Assembly (NCBI RefSeq): GCF_016775005.1
Contig: NZ_JAEUXI010000004.1
Location: 186,001 to 250,000, forward strand
Direction: 5' to 3'
Length of the DNA stretch: 64,000 bases
From: Streptococcus suis
GTDB taxonomy: Bacteria; Bacillota; Bacilli; Lactobacillales; Streptococcaceae
Positions 1 to 8,010 of the stretch are shown here, piece by piece. A program made the position numbers and the translations under genes. Below the pieces are notes generated by a model that saw only the letters and a list, made by a program, of their open reading frames with translations, searched no databases and was not told the origin of the DNA. How positions within the stretch are numbered: position 1 is the first letter of the stretch; every line of letters begins with the position of its first letter.

Positions 1-660
1 CTTGGTATTCATTCAATCAAAGAATTAGCCAATTTCAATCCTGATATTCTCAAAAAAGAATTCGGTAAAGTCGGTGTTCAACTTTGGTTTCACGCCAATG
101 GAGTTGACGAGAGCAACGTCCATGAACCCTATAAACCAAAATCACGAGGATTGGGTAACTCACAAGTACTTCCTAGAGATTACAGAACCCAAAGAGAAAT
201 TGAAATCGTATTAGCTGAAATGGCTGATCAGGTTGCTAATCGACTGCGTTCGGCCCATAAGAAAGCAACTGTTGTTTCAATCCATATTGGCTATTCTAGG
301 ACTGAGATGAAAAAATCTATAAATGCACAGAAAAAAATAGAACCAGCAAATCTCCCAAAAACAATGGTAAGTCATGTACTTGAATTATTCCGAAAGAAAT
401 ACACCTCTGGTGCAGTGAGACAAATTGGTGTATCTTATAGTGGCTTTGTAGATGAAAGCTATACTCTACTATCTCTCTTTGATGATGTAGAACAAATTGA
501 AAAAGAAAATAGACTTCAGACAGCTATTGATGTTGTCAGAGAACAGTTTGGCTTTTTAGCCATACAAAAAGGAACCGTCCTAACTGAAGGTTCCAGAAAT
601 ATTGAACGTAGTAAACTTATCGGCGGTCATTCCGCTGGTGGATTGGAGGGATTAAAATGA
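1..660 (+). CDS. UmuC/ImpB-family Y-family DNA polymerase, C-terminal part
   Basis: The frame is open from the first base, so the gene starts upstream of the window; about 219 codons are visible. The visible part begins in the helix-hairpin-helix/thumb region and runs through a little-finger domain with the SRGLGNSQVLPRDY segment typical of Gram-positive UmuC/MucB homologs. Such polymerases do translesion synthesis and are standard cargo of Mega/Tn1207-type and Tn5252-type elements. The stop TGA overlaps the start of the next gene (ATGA), which implies translational coupling. An internal TTG at 151 is not the real start. Confidence 0.85.
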   Translation, partial: LGIHSIKELANFNPDILKKEFGKVGVQLWFHANGVDESNVHEPYKPKSRGLGNSQVLPRDYRTQREIEIVLAEMADQVANRLRSAHKKATVVSIHIGYSRTEMKKSINAQKKIEPANLPKTMVSHVLELFRKKYTSGAVRQIGVSYSGFVDESYTLLSLFDDVEQIEKENRLQTAIDVVREQFGFLAIQKGTVLTEGSRNIERSKLIGGHSAGGLEGLK

Positions 661-1025
661 TTGACCGTTCATACTTACCATTTCAGTCAGCAAGAGAGTA
701 CCAAGATACTAAGATGCAAAAATGGATGGGCTTTTTTCTATCTGAGCATACATCAGCACTCACTGACGATGCAAACAAAGTAACGTATATGTCAGATTTG
801 TCACTGGAGAAGAAATTATTACTCCTCAGTCAGGTGTATGCTGGGCAACTGAACACGCGCATTCATGTAGTTGAAAAAAACAATCGAGTTTCCTATACTG
901 GAACAATACCAAGTCTGACCAAAGATTTCATATTAATAAAAACTACAACAGGTCACATTAATTTGAAATTAAAAGACATTGTTAGTATTGAACTTGTAGA
1001 GGAGGTGCTCTATGAATCAGCTTGA
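657..1025 (+). CDS. YolD-like small protein
   Basis: This 122-residue protein overlaps the UmuC-type gene by 4 nt and the next gene by 14 nt. YolD-like proteins (DUF1878-type small SOS-associated partners) are commonly encoded directly beside Y-family polymerases in Firmicutes, and the position fits this. The C-terminal half is beta-rich (YTGTIPSLTKDFILIKT, then DIVSIELVEE), as in that family. No catalytic motif is seen. The family assignment rests on position and general pattern, without an alignment. Confidence 0.65.
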   Translation: MIDRSYLPFQSAREYQDTKMQKWMGFFLSEHTSALTDDANKVTYMSDLSLEKKLLLLSQVYAGQLNTRIHVVEKNNRVSYTGTIPSLTKDFILIKTTTGHINLKLKDIVSIELVEEVLYESA

Positions 1026-1311
1026 ATTTCAGCGTAATCACCTGCAAATGGACTATTATAGCGAGAGCTACCAAGATTTTGAACGTGACTTCTACCGCTA
1101 CTCCAACATGAATATTCCATTGACCTTCCTGACTGATGATATCCTCAAAACAATGGCGACTTCTCGTAAGAATTACTTTGTCCTAAATAAGGAAAAAGCT
1201 AGAGATAATCGTGATCACTTCTTCATATTTGAAGTAAGTACCGTAGATGAGAATCCGCTAATCTATCATTATACATATAAGAAAACTACAATATATTTAG
1301 CAGAAAAATAG
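1012..1311 (+). CDS. DUF5960-type protein
   Basis: A 99-residue soluble protein without signal peptide or membrane segment. It begins MNQLEFQRNHLQMDYYSESY and contains a FERDFYRYSNMNIPLTFL stretch that I associate with the streptococcal DUF5960 family found in Tn1207/Mega and Tn5252 cargo. It is the last gene of the rightward operon; its stop codon lies inside the following terminator stem. Start ATG at 1012 follows GAGGAGGTGCTCT, a strong ribosome binding site. Function is unknown. Confidence 0.6.
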   Translation: MNQLEFQRNHLQMDYYSESYQDFERDFYRYSNMNIPLTFLTDDILKTMATSRKNYFVLNKEKARDNRDHFFIFEVSTVDENPLIYHYTYKKTTIYLAEK

Positions 1312-1340
1312 GAGCAGTTCAATTGACTGTTCCTATTTTT
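1304..1340. terminator. Bidirectional terminator between DUF5960 gene and msrD
   Basis: Arms of 15 nt (1304-1318 and 1326-1340) pair with one wobble around a 7-nt loop and have A/T runs at both ends, so it can stop the converging operons. Confidence 0.85.
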
Positions 1341-1428
1341 AATATTCATAAAATCTAAAGTCTTTATACTCTTTAACAATGGAGTCGCCAACCAGAACAG
1401 ACTATACTGACCAGCGACTACCTTAAAT

Positions 1429-2892
1429 TTAATGTTTCAGATTTATTTTCTTATCTCTAATTTCATAAACTACATCTGCTACATTTTCGAGTAATCGTTT
1501 ATCGTGGGTGATAAACACGATAGTTCCGGTGTACTCCTTCATTAGTATTTCCAAAGCCTCTAAACTTGGTATGTCAAGGAAGTTACTGGGTTCATCCATT
1601 ATTAGGATGTTATATCTACCCATGAGCATTTTAGCAAGCAACAATTTTATAATTTCTCCACCGCTTAAAACAGATAAACTTTTTCCAATATCGTTCTGTT
1701 TGAACCCCATAGATGCTAGCACTGAACGAATTTCTGATATATTGTAGTCACAATCCTTCTGCATAAACTCCATAACATTCTGATTACTGTTGTACTTGTA
1801 ACCATTCTGTGCAAAGTAACCTATTTTTGCCTTAGGCGAAATAGAAATTCCTTCTTCATGGTTTAAGATCATTTGGATTAAAGTTGTTTTTCCGATTCCA
1901 TTACCACCAGTTAACGCCACTTTTGCTCCTAACGGAATTTGAAAAGATGCATTTTCAAAAAGAGCCTTATCCCCAAATACTTTATTAATTTCTGCACCGA
2001 CTATAGGGTATGGATTATGGAGCTCCAATGCTTTACTTTGCCTGAAACGAATTCTGCGAATGCCTTCCGGAGCTTCTACTTTTCCTAAGGCCGCAATCCT
2101 GTGCTCTAGGGTTTTAGCAGCATTATACATCTTTTTTTCCTTACTTCCTATTGATTTTTGATGAGCTAAACGCCCTCCGCCTTCAGTACTTTTTTTCTTT
2201 GAAGAACCTTTTGCCTTCTGTTCTATTTTACGAGCCTGTTTTCGCTTTTCCTCCGCAGCCCTTTCCAATCGAGCACGTTCCGCAATAAATTGTTCGTATT
2301 CTGCAGCTTGTCTCTTACGTTCTTCCTCTTTCTGACGAAGATAATCAGAATAGTTTCCCCAATACTCAGTGATTTTGCCATCTTTCAGTTCCCATATTTT
2401 ATCTACTATTTCATCAAGAAAATAGCGGTCATGGCTAATAACTAACAGTGCACCTGTAAAATATTTTAGCTGTCCTATTAGAAAATCAATTCCTTCACGG
2501 TCTAAATGGCTCGTAGGTTCATCCGCTAAAATACCATGAACCTGTGCCGATAAGGCCTGTGCTATTTTAAGCCTTGTTTCTTCACCACCGCTCATGGTCT
2601 GTATATTTAATTGCTCAACACCTAGCTTGCCTACAAGCGCAAAATCTTTTTCCTCCTGCAGAGTTACTTCGTCCAACTGGGGAATATAGGCAAGTTCACC
2701 CAGATGATTCATTTTACATCCTGGGGGAATTAATTCTCCTAAAAGTACCTTGAATAAAGTGCTTTTTCCTGCACCATTTGCTCCTACTAAACCAATACGG
2801 TCATAATCATATACTTCTAATTCATTTATATCTAAAACATCGTGTCCTTTGAATTCCACACGAATGTCTTTTGCTTTTAATATTAATTCCAT
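1429..2892 (-). CDS. msrD: ABC-F ribosomal protection protein Msr(D) (Mel)
   Basis: The 487-residue protein has two ATP-binding cassettes (Walker [10 protein letters not shown] near residue 38 and GGNGIGKTT in the second half) and two signature motifs (MSGGEETR and LSGGEIIK), separated by a long charged linker rich in Lys/Glu/Arg. There is no membrane segment. This is the ABC-F layout, and length and sequence match Msr(D) of Mega/Tn1207. Family knowledge: it removes macrolides from the ribosome and works with Mef. Start ATG follows AGGAGGAAATGTT. It sits 119 bp downstream of mef, and the gap holds its own leader ORF and attenuator. Confidence 0.95.
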   Translation of the reverse strand: MELILKAKDIRVEFKGHDVLDINELEVYDYDRIGLVGANGAGKSTLFKVLLGELIPPGCKMNHLGELAYIPQLDEVTLQEEKDFALVGKLGVEQLNIQTMSGGEETRLKIAQALSAQVHGILADEPTSHLDREGIDFLIGQLKYFTGALLVISHDRYFLDEIVDKIWELKDGKITEYWGNYSDYLRQKEEERKRQAAEYEQFIAERARLERAAEEKRKQARKIEQKAKGSSKKKSTEGGGRLAHQKSIGSKEKKMYNAAKTLEHRIAALGKVEAPEGIRRIRFRQSKALELHNPYPIVGAEINKVFGDKALFENASFQIPLGAKVALTGGNGIGKTTLIQMILNHEEGISISPKAKIGYFAQNGYKYNSNQNVMEFMQKDCDYNISEIRSVLASMGFKQNDIGKSLSVLSGGEIIKLLLAKMLMGRYNILIMDEPSNFLDIPSLEALEILMKEYTGTIVFITHDKRLLENVADVVYEIRDKKINLKH

Positions 2893-2942
2893 AACATTTC
2901 CTCCTGTCTATAATCGCATGCTTTCATTTGCTTGTACGCAGG

Positions 2943-2965
2943 AAAAACCCTGCGATTTTAGCAGG
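2943..2965 (-). terminator. Attenuator terminator in the mef-msrD gap
   Basis: Arms at 2949-2953 and 2961-2965 form a short GC stem with a 7-nt loop, followed on the minus strand by a run of five T. It lies between the MYLIFM leader ORF and msrD, as expected for an attenuator that keeps msrD off unless ribosomes stall. Confidence 0.8.
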
Positions 2966-2970
2966 AAGAA

Positions 2971-2991
2971 TTACATGAAAATAAGATACAT
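2971..2991 (-). CDS. msrDL: msrD leader peptide MYLIFM
   Basis: A six-codon ORF (Met-Tyr-Leu-Ile-Phe-Met, then TAA) follows GGAGGGATATTT, a good ribosome binding site. This is the published MsrDL leader, at which macrolide-bound ribosomes stall so that the downstream terminator is not formed. The translation and the terminator at 2943-2965 are seen directly; the stalling mechanism is established knowledge for msr(D). Confidence 0.9.
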   Translation of the reverse strand: MYLIFM

Positions 2992-3011
2992 AAATATCCC
3001 TCCAATATTGT

Positions 3012-4229
3012 TTATTTTAAATCTAATTTTCTAATCTCATTTATCATTGGGCAAACTATTGCAATGCAAATAATTAAAATACCTGATAGTAAAAACCAAT
3101 GATTTACACCGATTCTATCAGCAAAGAGTGCAGAAAGAATTAACCCAATTGGCATAGCAAGTGACATGATACTTCCGGTCAAAGAAAATACACGTCCTAA
3201 ATATTCAGGCTTAATTTTCTCCTGAAAAAGAGCTGTTTGCACACCGCTATAAAATGGCACCGAAAGCCCCATTATTGCACAGCAAACTACGAATATTACA
3301 AATCCATTTGGAGGAAGTATTCCCGAAACGGCTAAACTGGTCCCCATTATAAAAAATGAACTTGTTATTAGTAATACATGCTTTTCGAAGCCCCCTAATC
3401 TTCCTAATAATAAGCCTCCTGCTAGCATCCCAAATGCAAAGGAAATTTCCGTAATAGAAATATGCACAGGCGTTCCATTAAAGTGTTCCATGCTTATTAA
3501 AGGAAATAGTGCATTGATTGGCATATAAACAAAAGTATATAGTGTTCCTAAGAGTAATAAGGCAAACAATCCTTTGTTTTGTCTCAGAACCACAACTCCT
3601 TCTTTCATCTCTCTTATGAAATTTGGTTCTAAACTTTGCACTTGATTACCCAGCTTAGGTATACGTACAATTGCTACCGTAATAGATGCAATCACAGCAC
3701 CCAATACATCGATGGCAATAATAGCATTTAGTTCCCAAACGGAGTATAAGAGTGCTGCAACCGCCGGACTAACAATATAGCTTATAGACTGCAAAGACTG
3801 ACTATAGCCTGCACATTTCGTAAGCTGTTCTTCTGGTACTAAAAGTGGCGTAACCGCATTGAGAGCCGGGGTGTGAAAAGCTGTTCCAATGCTACGGATA
3901 AACAATACTATCATAACCATCCAGACAGGTAGCTCCATATAGAATGCAACAATAGTAAGCACCGAACCAGCTGCTGCGATAATTAAATCAGCACCAATCA
4001 TTATCTTCTTCCTATCATGACGATCCACTAGCACACCAATTGCAGGTCCAAAGACCGCATAGGGTAAAAAACCTAATAGTGAAGCCATAGACAAGACCAT
4101 CGCGGATCCAGTTTTTTCTGTAAGGTAAAAAATAATCGCCATTTGCAAGATGGCACTAGTGATTAATGATACTGCTTGCCCTGCCCATATTGTATAAAAC
4201 TTAAGTTTCCAATTGTTGTATTTTTCCAT
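3012..4229 (-). CDS. mef: Macrolide efflux MFS transporter Mef(A/E)
   Basis: A 405-residue, roughly 12-helix major facilitator protein starting MEKYNNWKLKFYTIWAGQAV and ending MINEIRKLDLK, which is recognisably Mef(A)/Mef(E). It exports 14- and 15-membered macrolides at the cytoplasmic membrane by proton antiport and pairs with MsrD. An MFS motif A-like loop (DRHDRKK) is present near residue 70. Expression is controlled by the leader peptide and attenuator at 4292-4524. Mef(A) and Mef(E) are about 90 percent identical and mosaics exist; I cannot assign the subtype without alignment. Confidence 0.95.
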   Translation of the reverse strand: MEKYNNWKLKFYTIWAGQAVSLITSAILQMAIIFYLTEKTGSAMVLSMASLLGFLPYAVFGPAIGVLVDRHDRKKIMIGADLIIAAAGSVLTIVAFYMELPVWMVMIVLFIRSIGTAFHTPALNAVTPLLVPEEQLTKCAGYSQSLQSISYIVSPAVAALLYSVWELNAIIAIDVLGAVIASITVAIVRIPKLGNQVQSLEPNFIREMKEGVVVLRQNKGLFALLLLGTLYTFVYMPINALFPLISMEHFNGTPVHISITEISFAFGMLAGGLLLGRLGGFEKHVLLITSSFFIMGTSLAVSGILPPNGFVIFVVCCAIMGLSVPFYSGVQTALFQEKIKPEYLGRVFSLTGSIMSLAMPIGLILSALFADRIGVNHWFLLSGILIICIAIVCPMINEIRKLDLK

Positions 4230-4291
4230 TTATATTATCTCCTGCATATTATTTTGCTTAAATTTCTATTTTGAATAGCATTATAGGCAAT

Positions 4292-4334
4292 AAAAAAATG
4301 CAGGCCTAAATCCACAATGTGGCTTTTGGTCTGC
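4292..4334 (-). terminator. Attenuator terminator upstream of mef
   Basis: A long imperfect hairpin (outer arms GCAG.CC at one side and GGCCTGC at the other, with an inner CCACA/TGTGG stem) is followed on the minus strand by seven T. It is between the leader peptide and mef and matches the described transcriptional attenuator of mef(E)/mel operons. Confidence 0.85.
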
Positions 4335-4497
4335 ATACATACAATTTGGAAACATTCATATTAAAGACATAGTTAAATAAAGGTATAGTTAAATAACCAA
4401 TATCCTCACCGTAACTAATGAATGCTCAATATCGTATAAATAAGCACAACAAAAAAGCCTATCATCGGGTATAGATTCTGCTTTTCTTATTGCCAGC

Positions 4498-4524
4498 TTA
4501 TCTTAAACGCATTGAGGCTGTCAT
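4498..4524 (-). CDS. mef leader peptide MTASMRLR
   Basis: An eight-codon ORF with stop TAA, preceded by AGGAGGAACC. The encoded peptide MTASMRLR is the known regulatory leader of the mef/mel operon; erythromycin-stalled ribosomes on it prevent the attenuator at 4292-4334 from forming. Confidence 0.92.
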   Translation of the reverse strand: MTASMRLR

Positions 4525-4564
4525 AGTTTCGGTTCCTCCTACATCTTTGTTTATATCAATTTAT

Positions 4565-4593
4565 AGTATAACACAACAAGATGATATGTTCAA
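4565..4593 (-). promoter_or_regulatory. mef/msrD operon promoter
   Basis: Reading the minus strand, TTGAAC and TATACT are separated by exactly 17 bp, about 35 nt upstream of the leader peptide start. Confidence 0.8.
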
Positions 4594-4615
4594 TATAAAA
4601 GTTATGGAATGAGTC

Positions 4616-4786
4616 TCATACTTCCAATTCGATGCCAGATTTAAAGGATATGACGAAGTGTTCTTCATAGACTGTAACGCTCTGGATTATCTTCCTTAGT
4701 AGCAAGCGATTAGCTTTCACAAAATCTTCTGTTTGTAGTTTTAAAAATTCATCAGGATTTTCTAACTCAACCTCAAAATATTTCAT
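4616..4786 (-). CDS. Small ORF resembling a serine recombinase C-terminus
   Basis: A 56-codon ORF starting at ATG 4786 behind GAGGGA (7-nt spacing); the frame also extends upstream to a TTG at 4843 without a good ribosome binding site. The tail IIQSVTVYEEHFVISFKSG has the pattern seen at the ends of large serine recombinases, so this may be the remnant left where the Mega-type module joined another element. It lies just upstream of the mef promoter. Whether it is still translated or useful is unknown. Confidence 0.5.
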   Translation of the reverse strand: MKYFEVELENPDEFLKLQTEDFVKANRLLLRKIIQSVTVYEEHFVISFKSGIELEV

Positions 4787-4831
4787 TTTACATTCCCTCA
4801 TTTCATTTATTGATAAATTGAGTTTACAAAA

Positions 4832-4858
4832 AAGAGTGGACAATTTTTGTCTACTCTT
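4832..4858. terminator. Hairpin upstream of the small recombinase-tail ORF
   Basis: 11-nt arms (4832-4842 and 4848-4858, one wobble) around a 5-nt loop. It may stop read-through from the right. No long T run follows, so it may only be a structural or module-border element. Confidence 0.45.
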
Positions 4859-5127
4859 AACCTTTAAAATAGTTTTTTTTAATCGATTTGAAGTTGCCTA
4901 AATTATTACTTATTCGGTAAAATGAAGTATTGCTTTCAACAGATTTCCTTCAACTACACTTCACTTGATTCAAACAAGGTGGGTACATTTCTATTCCCAC
5001 AAACTCCTTGTCAATGGAAACAATCACGTACCCACAGGGTAAATGGAAATAGAAACTGATAATTTCTAGCTATCACTTCTACTCATTCCAAAAATTTTCT
5101 CACTCTGATACTTACCCACCATAAAGC
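4859..5127. other. Gene-free stretch with dispersed TACCCAC motifs
   Basis: No ORF is credible here. The heptamer TACCCAC occurs at about 5033 and 5113 and as its complement GTGGGTA at about 4981, so three copies in both orientations lie within 140 bp next to the 3' end of the large serine recombinase. This could be a recombinase-binding or attachment region; that is inference. Confidence 0.4.
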
Positions 5128-5151
5128 AAAAAGCCTTGCAATCAAGGCTTT
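5128..5151 (-). terminator. Terminator after the serine recombinase gene
   Basis: Arms AAAGCCTTG and CAAGGCTTT around CAAT, with a T run on the minus strand, 26 nt after the recombinase stop. Confidence 0.85.
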
Positions 5152-5176
5152 CATTATCCCTTTCGTTCAAAGGTTT

Positions 5177-6850
5177 CTAAGCTTTTACAAGCAGAGCAAC
5201 ACACTCAACCGGTGTACTATTGTCCAAACTAATTTCTAAGTCTTCCTCAATGATTGGAAGCTTGAAATGAATGGCTTTTACCCAACGTCCTGCTTTATTT
5301 TTGTCATCATAAATTTCGACTTTTTCAATCAACATCTGACACAATCGCTTCTTGTCGATATCTTCCATGACGTCCATAAATGATGCAAAGTTAACTAATA
5401 TTTTATAAATATTATCAGCGGTCATTTTATCTTTTAGGATTACCTCTCGTTTAGATTCACTTGTCTCAATTAGCCTTTCTACATCTGCTAATTTATCATA
5501 AATAGTATTTAATCTCATATCTAAATCAATTGACTTTTGCTGAAAATGAGGATCTTCAAAATTTAAGGAGTCAATCTGTTGGATTAAATTCATTTTAGTT
5601 GCACTTAATTGGCGAAAGAGACTTTTATATTGTTCAATTTCACTGTCTATCCTACTTGTATCAACCTGAATATTTATTTTCTCTTGCAGTTTTCGTGCAA
5701 AATCAGGTCTTGAAACTAACTTACTAATGATTGATAATACTTCATGGTCTAAATTTCCTGTTTTAAGCTGTTTATTAAATGTGCACTTATGACCATCTAC
5801 ATGTTTTCTATGTTTACAAGCATAGTAGTAATAGTTTTTATAGTATTCATCTTTCTTATTTTTATTTCGCTTGATACTTTTATTTCCATAAAGCCCAGCA
5901 TGGCATAATGGACATTTTATCAACCCTGAAAGTATATAGATAGAATCGCCCTTGTTTGGATTCTCACGTTTATACTTATGGGCATTAGCTTCTCGTTTTT
6001 TCCTCACTTTTTTCCAAGTCTCATCGTCAATAATGGCTTCATGGATTCCGTCTGTTAGAATATAATTTTCAGACTGCGTGACTTTCGTTTCACCAGAAAT
6101 TTTATCTCGAGTGCTTTCACGCCGTCCAAAAGCAATTTTTCCATTGTAAACTGGATTGTCTAAGATTCTTGCAATGCCACTTGATGAAAAATATGGAAGC
6201 GTACTATTGTGTCGAATTGGTTTCTTTATATCTAGGTTGGCTAAATGCTTGGCAATAGCTATAGTGCCCATATCACTGTTGGCAAATAAATCAAAAATCA
6301 TCTTTACGGATTCAGCTTCTTCATGATTTACTTGTAATTGACCATTAACAAGGGAATATCCTACAGGCGCAAATCCACCATTCCATTGACCAGCTCTCGC
6401 TTTTTGTCTACGACCTTCCATAGCTTGAGAAATAATATTCTCTCTTTCCATTTCAGCAACTGCCGACAAGATCGTAATAACTAACTTTCCTGAATCCTTT
6501 GAACTATCCAGTCCATCATCAACGCAAATCAGATTTACACCATGAGATTCCATAATAGCTAGAGATTTTAAAGTATCCGCAGCATTCCGACCAAAACGTG
6601 ATAATTTGAATACAAGTACATAGTCCACCTTATCTTTCTCTGCTTCGATGTCTGATATCATGTTCATAAATTCCGTTCGTCCTAGCATGGTTTTACCAGA
6701 TTTCCCAGCGTCTTGATAGGTTTTCACAATCTCAATATCAAAAGCATTGGCATATTGCTGAATTTTTGCTTCTTGAGCATCTAATGAAAATCCTTGAACC
6801 TGCATAGTCGTAGATACCCTTGTATAGATATAGGCTTTCTTTCGCTTCAT
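5177..6850 (-). CDS. Large serine recombinase (site-specific integrase)
   Basis: The 557-residue protein has an N-terminal resolvase domain with the nucleophile in YTRVS (Ser13) and downstream Arg motifs, a recombinase domain (about residues 170-280), a zinc ribbon with CPLC and two later Cys around 320-370, a coiled-coil insertion (about 395-460) and a C-terminal beta segment. It catalyses attB x attP integration and excision through a 5'-phosphoserine intermediate. Start ATG follows AAGGAG. The last codons (PVECVALLVKA) resemble the HVExV peptide of the rum target, so the gene's 3' end may carry the element attachment half-site. A terminator separates it from two small upstream ORFs. Confidence 0.93.
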   Translation of the reverse strand: MKRKKAYIYTRVSTTMQVQGFSLDAQEAKIQQYANAFDIEIVKTYQDAGKSGKTMLGRTEFMNMISDIEAEKDKVDYVLVFKLSRFGRNAADTLKSLAIMESHGVNLICVDDGLDSSKDSGKLVITILSAVAEMERENIISQAMEGRRQKARAGQWNGGFAPVGYSLVNGQLQVNHEEAESVKMIFDLFANSDMGTIAIAKHLANLDIKKPIRHNSTLPYFSSSGIARILDNPVYNGKIAFGRRESTRDKISGETKVTQSENYILTDGIHEAIIDDETWKKVRKKREANAHKYKRENPNKGDSIYILSGLIKCPLCHAGLYGNKSIKRNKNKKDEYYKNYYYYACKHRKHVDGHKCTFNKQLKTGNLDHEVLSIISKLVSRPDFARKLQEKINIQVDTSRIDSEIEQYKSLFRQLSATKMNLIQQIDSLNFEDPHFQQKSIDLDMRLNTIYDKLADVERLIETSESKREVILKDKMTADNIYKILVNFASFMDVMEDIDKKRLCQMLIEKVEIYDDKNKAGRWVKAIHFKLPIIEEDLEISLDNSTPVECVALLVKA

Positions 6851-6875
6851 TTAATTTCTCCTTGAAAAGTTTGAC

Positions 6876-6906
6876 CAAAAAATACCCTTATAATCTTAAG
6901 GGTATT
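6876..6906 (-). terminator. Terminator between the small ORFs and the recombinase
   Basis: Arms AATACCCTTA (6881-6890) and TAAGGGTATT (6897-6906) with a T run on the minus strand, 26 nt before the recombinase start. It could limit recombinase expression as an attenuator. Confidence 0.8.
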
Positions 6907-6936
6907 TTAACTCTTTTTAGAAAAGAATACAAGCAA

Positions 6937-7044
6937 CTACTCATCAGTATACAGGTTTTCTTCCTTGATTGGTAAATTTGAGCAATCAATGTTGTCTCCA
7001 TATTTCAGAAGCATTTCTTCCAAAAATCTCACTAGTTCATCCAT
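6937..7044 (-). CDS. 35-residue acidic small ORF upstream of the recombinase
   Basis: The ORF starts ATG at 7044 behind GGAGGTCATCT and encodes a small acidic protein beginning MDELVRFLEEMLLKYGDN. It overlaps the 3' end of the preceding small ORF by 13 nt, so the two are probably translationally coupled. Small ORFs of this kind precede large serine recombinases in several Firmicute elements; a role as a recombination directionality factor is possible but unproven. Confidence 0.6.
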   Translation of the reverse strand: MDELVRFLEEMLLKYGDNIDCSNLPIKEENLYTDE

Positions 7045-7136
7045 AGATGACCTCCAAGTGAAATTATTTGACTCTGATTCCTCATTACAAAAGGCAGAAG
7101 TAGTTGCTTGTAGAAATGTAAATCATGTAAGTTCAT
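7032..7136 (-). CDS. 34-residue small ORF upstream of the recombinase
   Basis: Starts ATG at 7136 after GGAGTTTATC and encodes a hydrophobic, basic N-terminus (MNLHDLHFYKQLLLPFVM). Its 3' end contains the ribosome binding site and start of the next small ORF, which argues for coupled translation. No family recognised. Confidence 0.5.
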   Translation of the reverse strand: MNLHDLHFYKQLLLPFVMRNQSQIISLGGHLWMN

Positions 7137-7230
7137 GATAAACTCCTTCTATAACTCAACTATATTCTGCCATTTTTTGGAAATTATAAAAAAACCGTTA
7201 ATGAATTTGATATTAGTTTTAATTCCATGC

Positions 7231-7262
7231 AAAAATCTTCTTACAGAAGGTAAGAAGATTTT
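7231..7262. terminator. Bidirectional hairpin terminator
   Basis: Perfect 13-nt arms (7232-7244 and 7250-7262) around a 5-nt loop, with A/T-rich ends on both sides; it is downstream of the truncated gene at 7354-7860. Confidence 0.8.
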
Positions 7263-7353
7263 AGTTTTAAAACATTGTTAGATGTGTACTAGAAGTATAT
7301 ATACAGTACGATTAAACACAACTCTTGTCAACATTTTAAAAATTATTATCCAC

Positions 7354-7860
7354 TTAAAAAATTGCCTCATTCATCAACTTCATTTCATAAGGAATTAGCT
7401 TTGAACTTATTTGCGAAATATTATCCTTTAGATATTGGATAATATTAGGATAACCAGTTAACTCCTCTGGTAATTTTACTTTCTTGACTGCTGAACAAGG
7501 TACCCCATAATCAATTAAGAATTGTAATCTTTCATCAACTTGTTCATTTTCTAATAAAGCAGCAAACACGCTATAGTCCCCGCACTTCATTTTTGATTGG
7601 CTAAAAACATATTTTTGAATAGAATCAACAACAGCAAGAAGCTTGGGAATCTCAAAATTTGCATCAGTTCTCTGAAATTTCAGCATATAATCGATAGCCC
7701 GATCCAAAGGATCTTTCTTATTTTTTTTAACATAGTAATCGTATTGTTCATAAATCAATTCTTTGAATGATAGATTTATATATTTCAAGGCTGTTACTGC
7801 TTTATTTTGACTATAGCCATACTCATCTCTATGCTTCAGGTACTTATATCCTAAAAATAA
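7354..7860 (-). pseudogene. 5'-truncated unknown gene (possible helicase C-terminus)
   Basis: The frame is open from 7860 to the stop at 7354 (168 codons), with a TGA just upstream and no credible ribosome binding site; the nearest start is a weak TTG at 7788. The protein-like text (GYKYLKHRDEYGYSQNKAV, later LIDYGVPCSAVKKV and NIIQYLKDN) continues smoothly through that TTG, so the 5' part of a larger gene was lost. The helical end resembles C-termini of DEAD/DEAH helicases of mobile elements, but this is only an impression. It lies between recombinase and copper modules, a likely module junction. Confidence 0.5.
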
Positions 7861-7879
7861 TCAGTTCTATAATAAATTA

Positions 7880-7926
7880 AAAATCGTGTTGGTAGAAAAA
7901 TCGTCTACTTCTACCAACACGATTTT
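7880..7926. terminator. Strong bidirectional terminator after copB
   Basis: Perfect 18-nt arms (7880-7897 and 7909-7926) around an 11-nt loop, flanked by A and T runs. It is 85 nt downstream of copB and closes the copper operon. Confidence 0.85.
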
Positions 7927-8010
7927 ACAAAGAGCCAGTACTTACATCTCTTTTTCTCCTGTAAAACTATTGTATCTTGATACTTTAAGGAGTTTCAATC
8001 ATTCGATCTG

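Noticed and set aside
3012..4229. Mosaic mef(A)/mef(E) gene
   Set aside because: The sequence seems to mix subtype residues, but I cannot verify this from memory; an alignment with both reference genes is needed.
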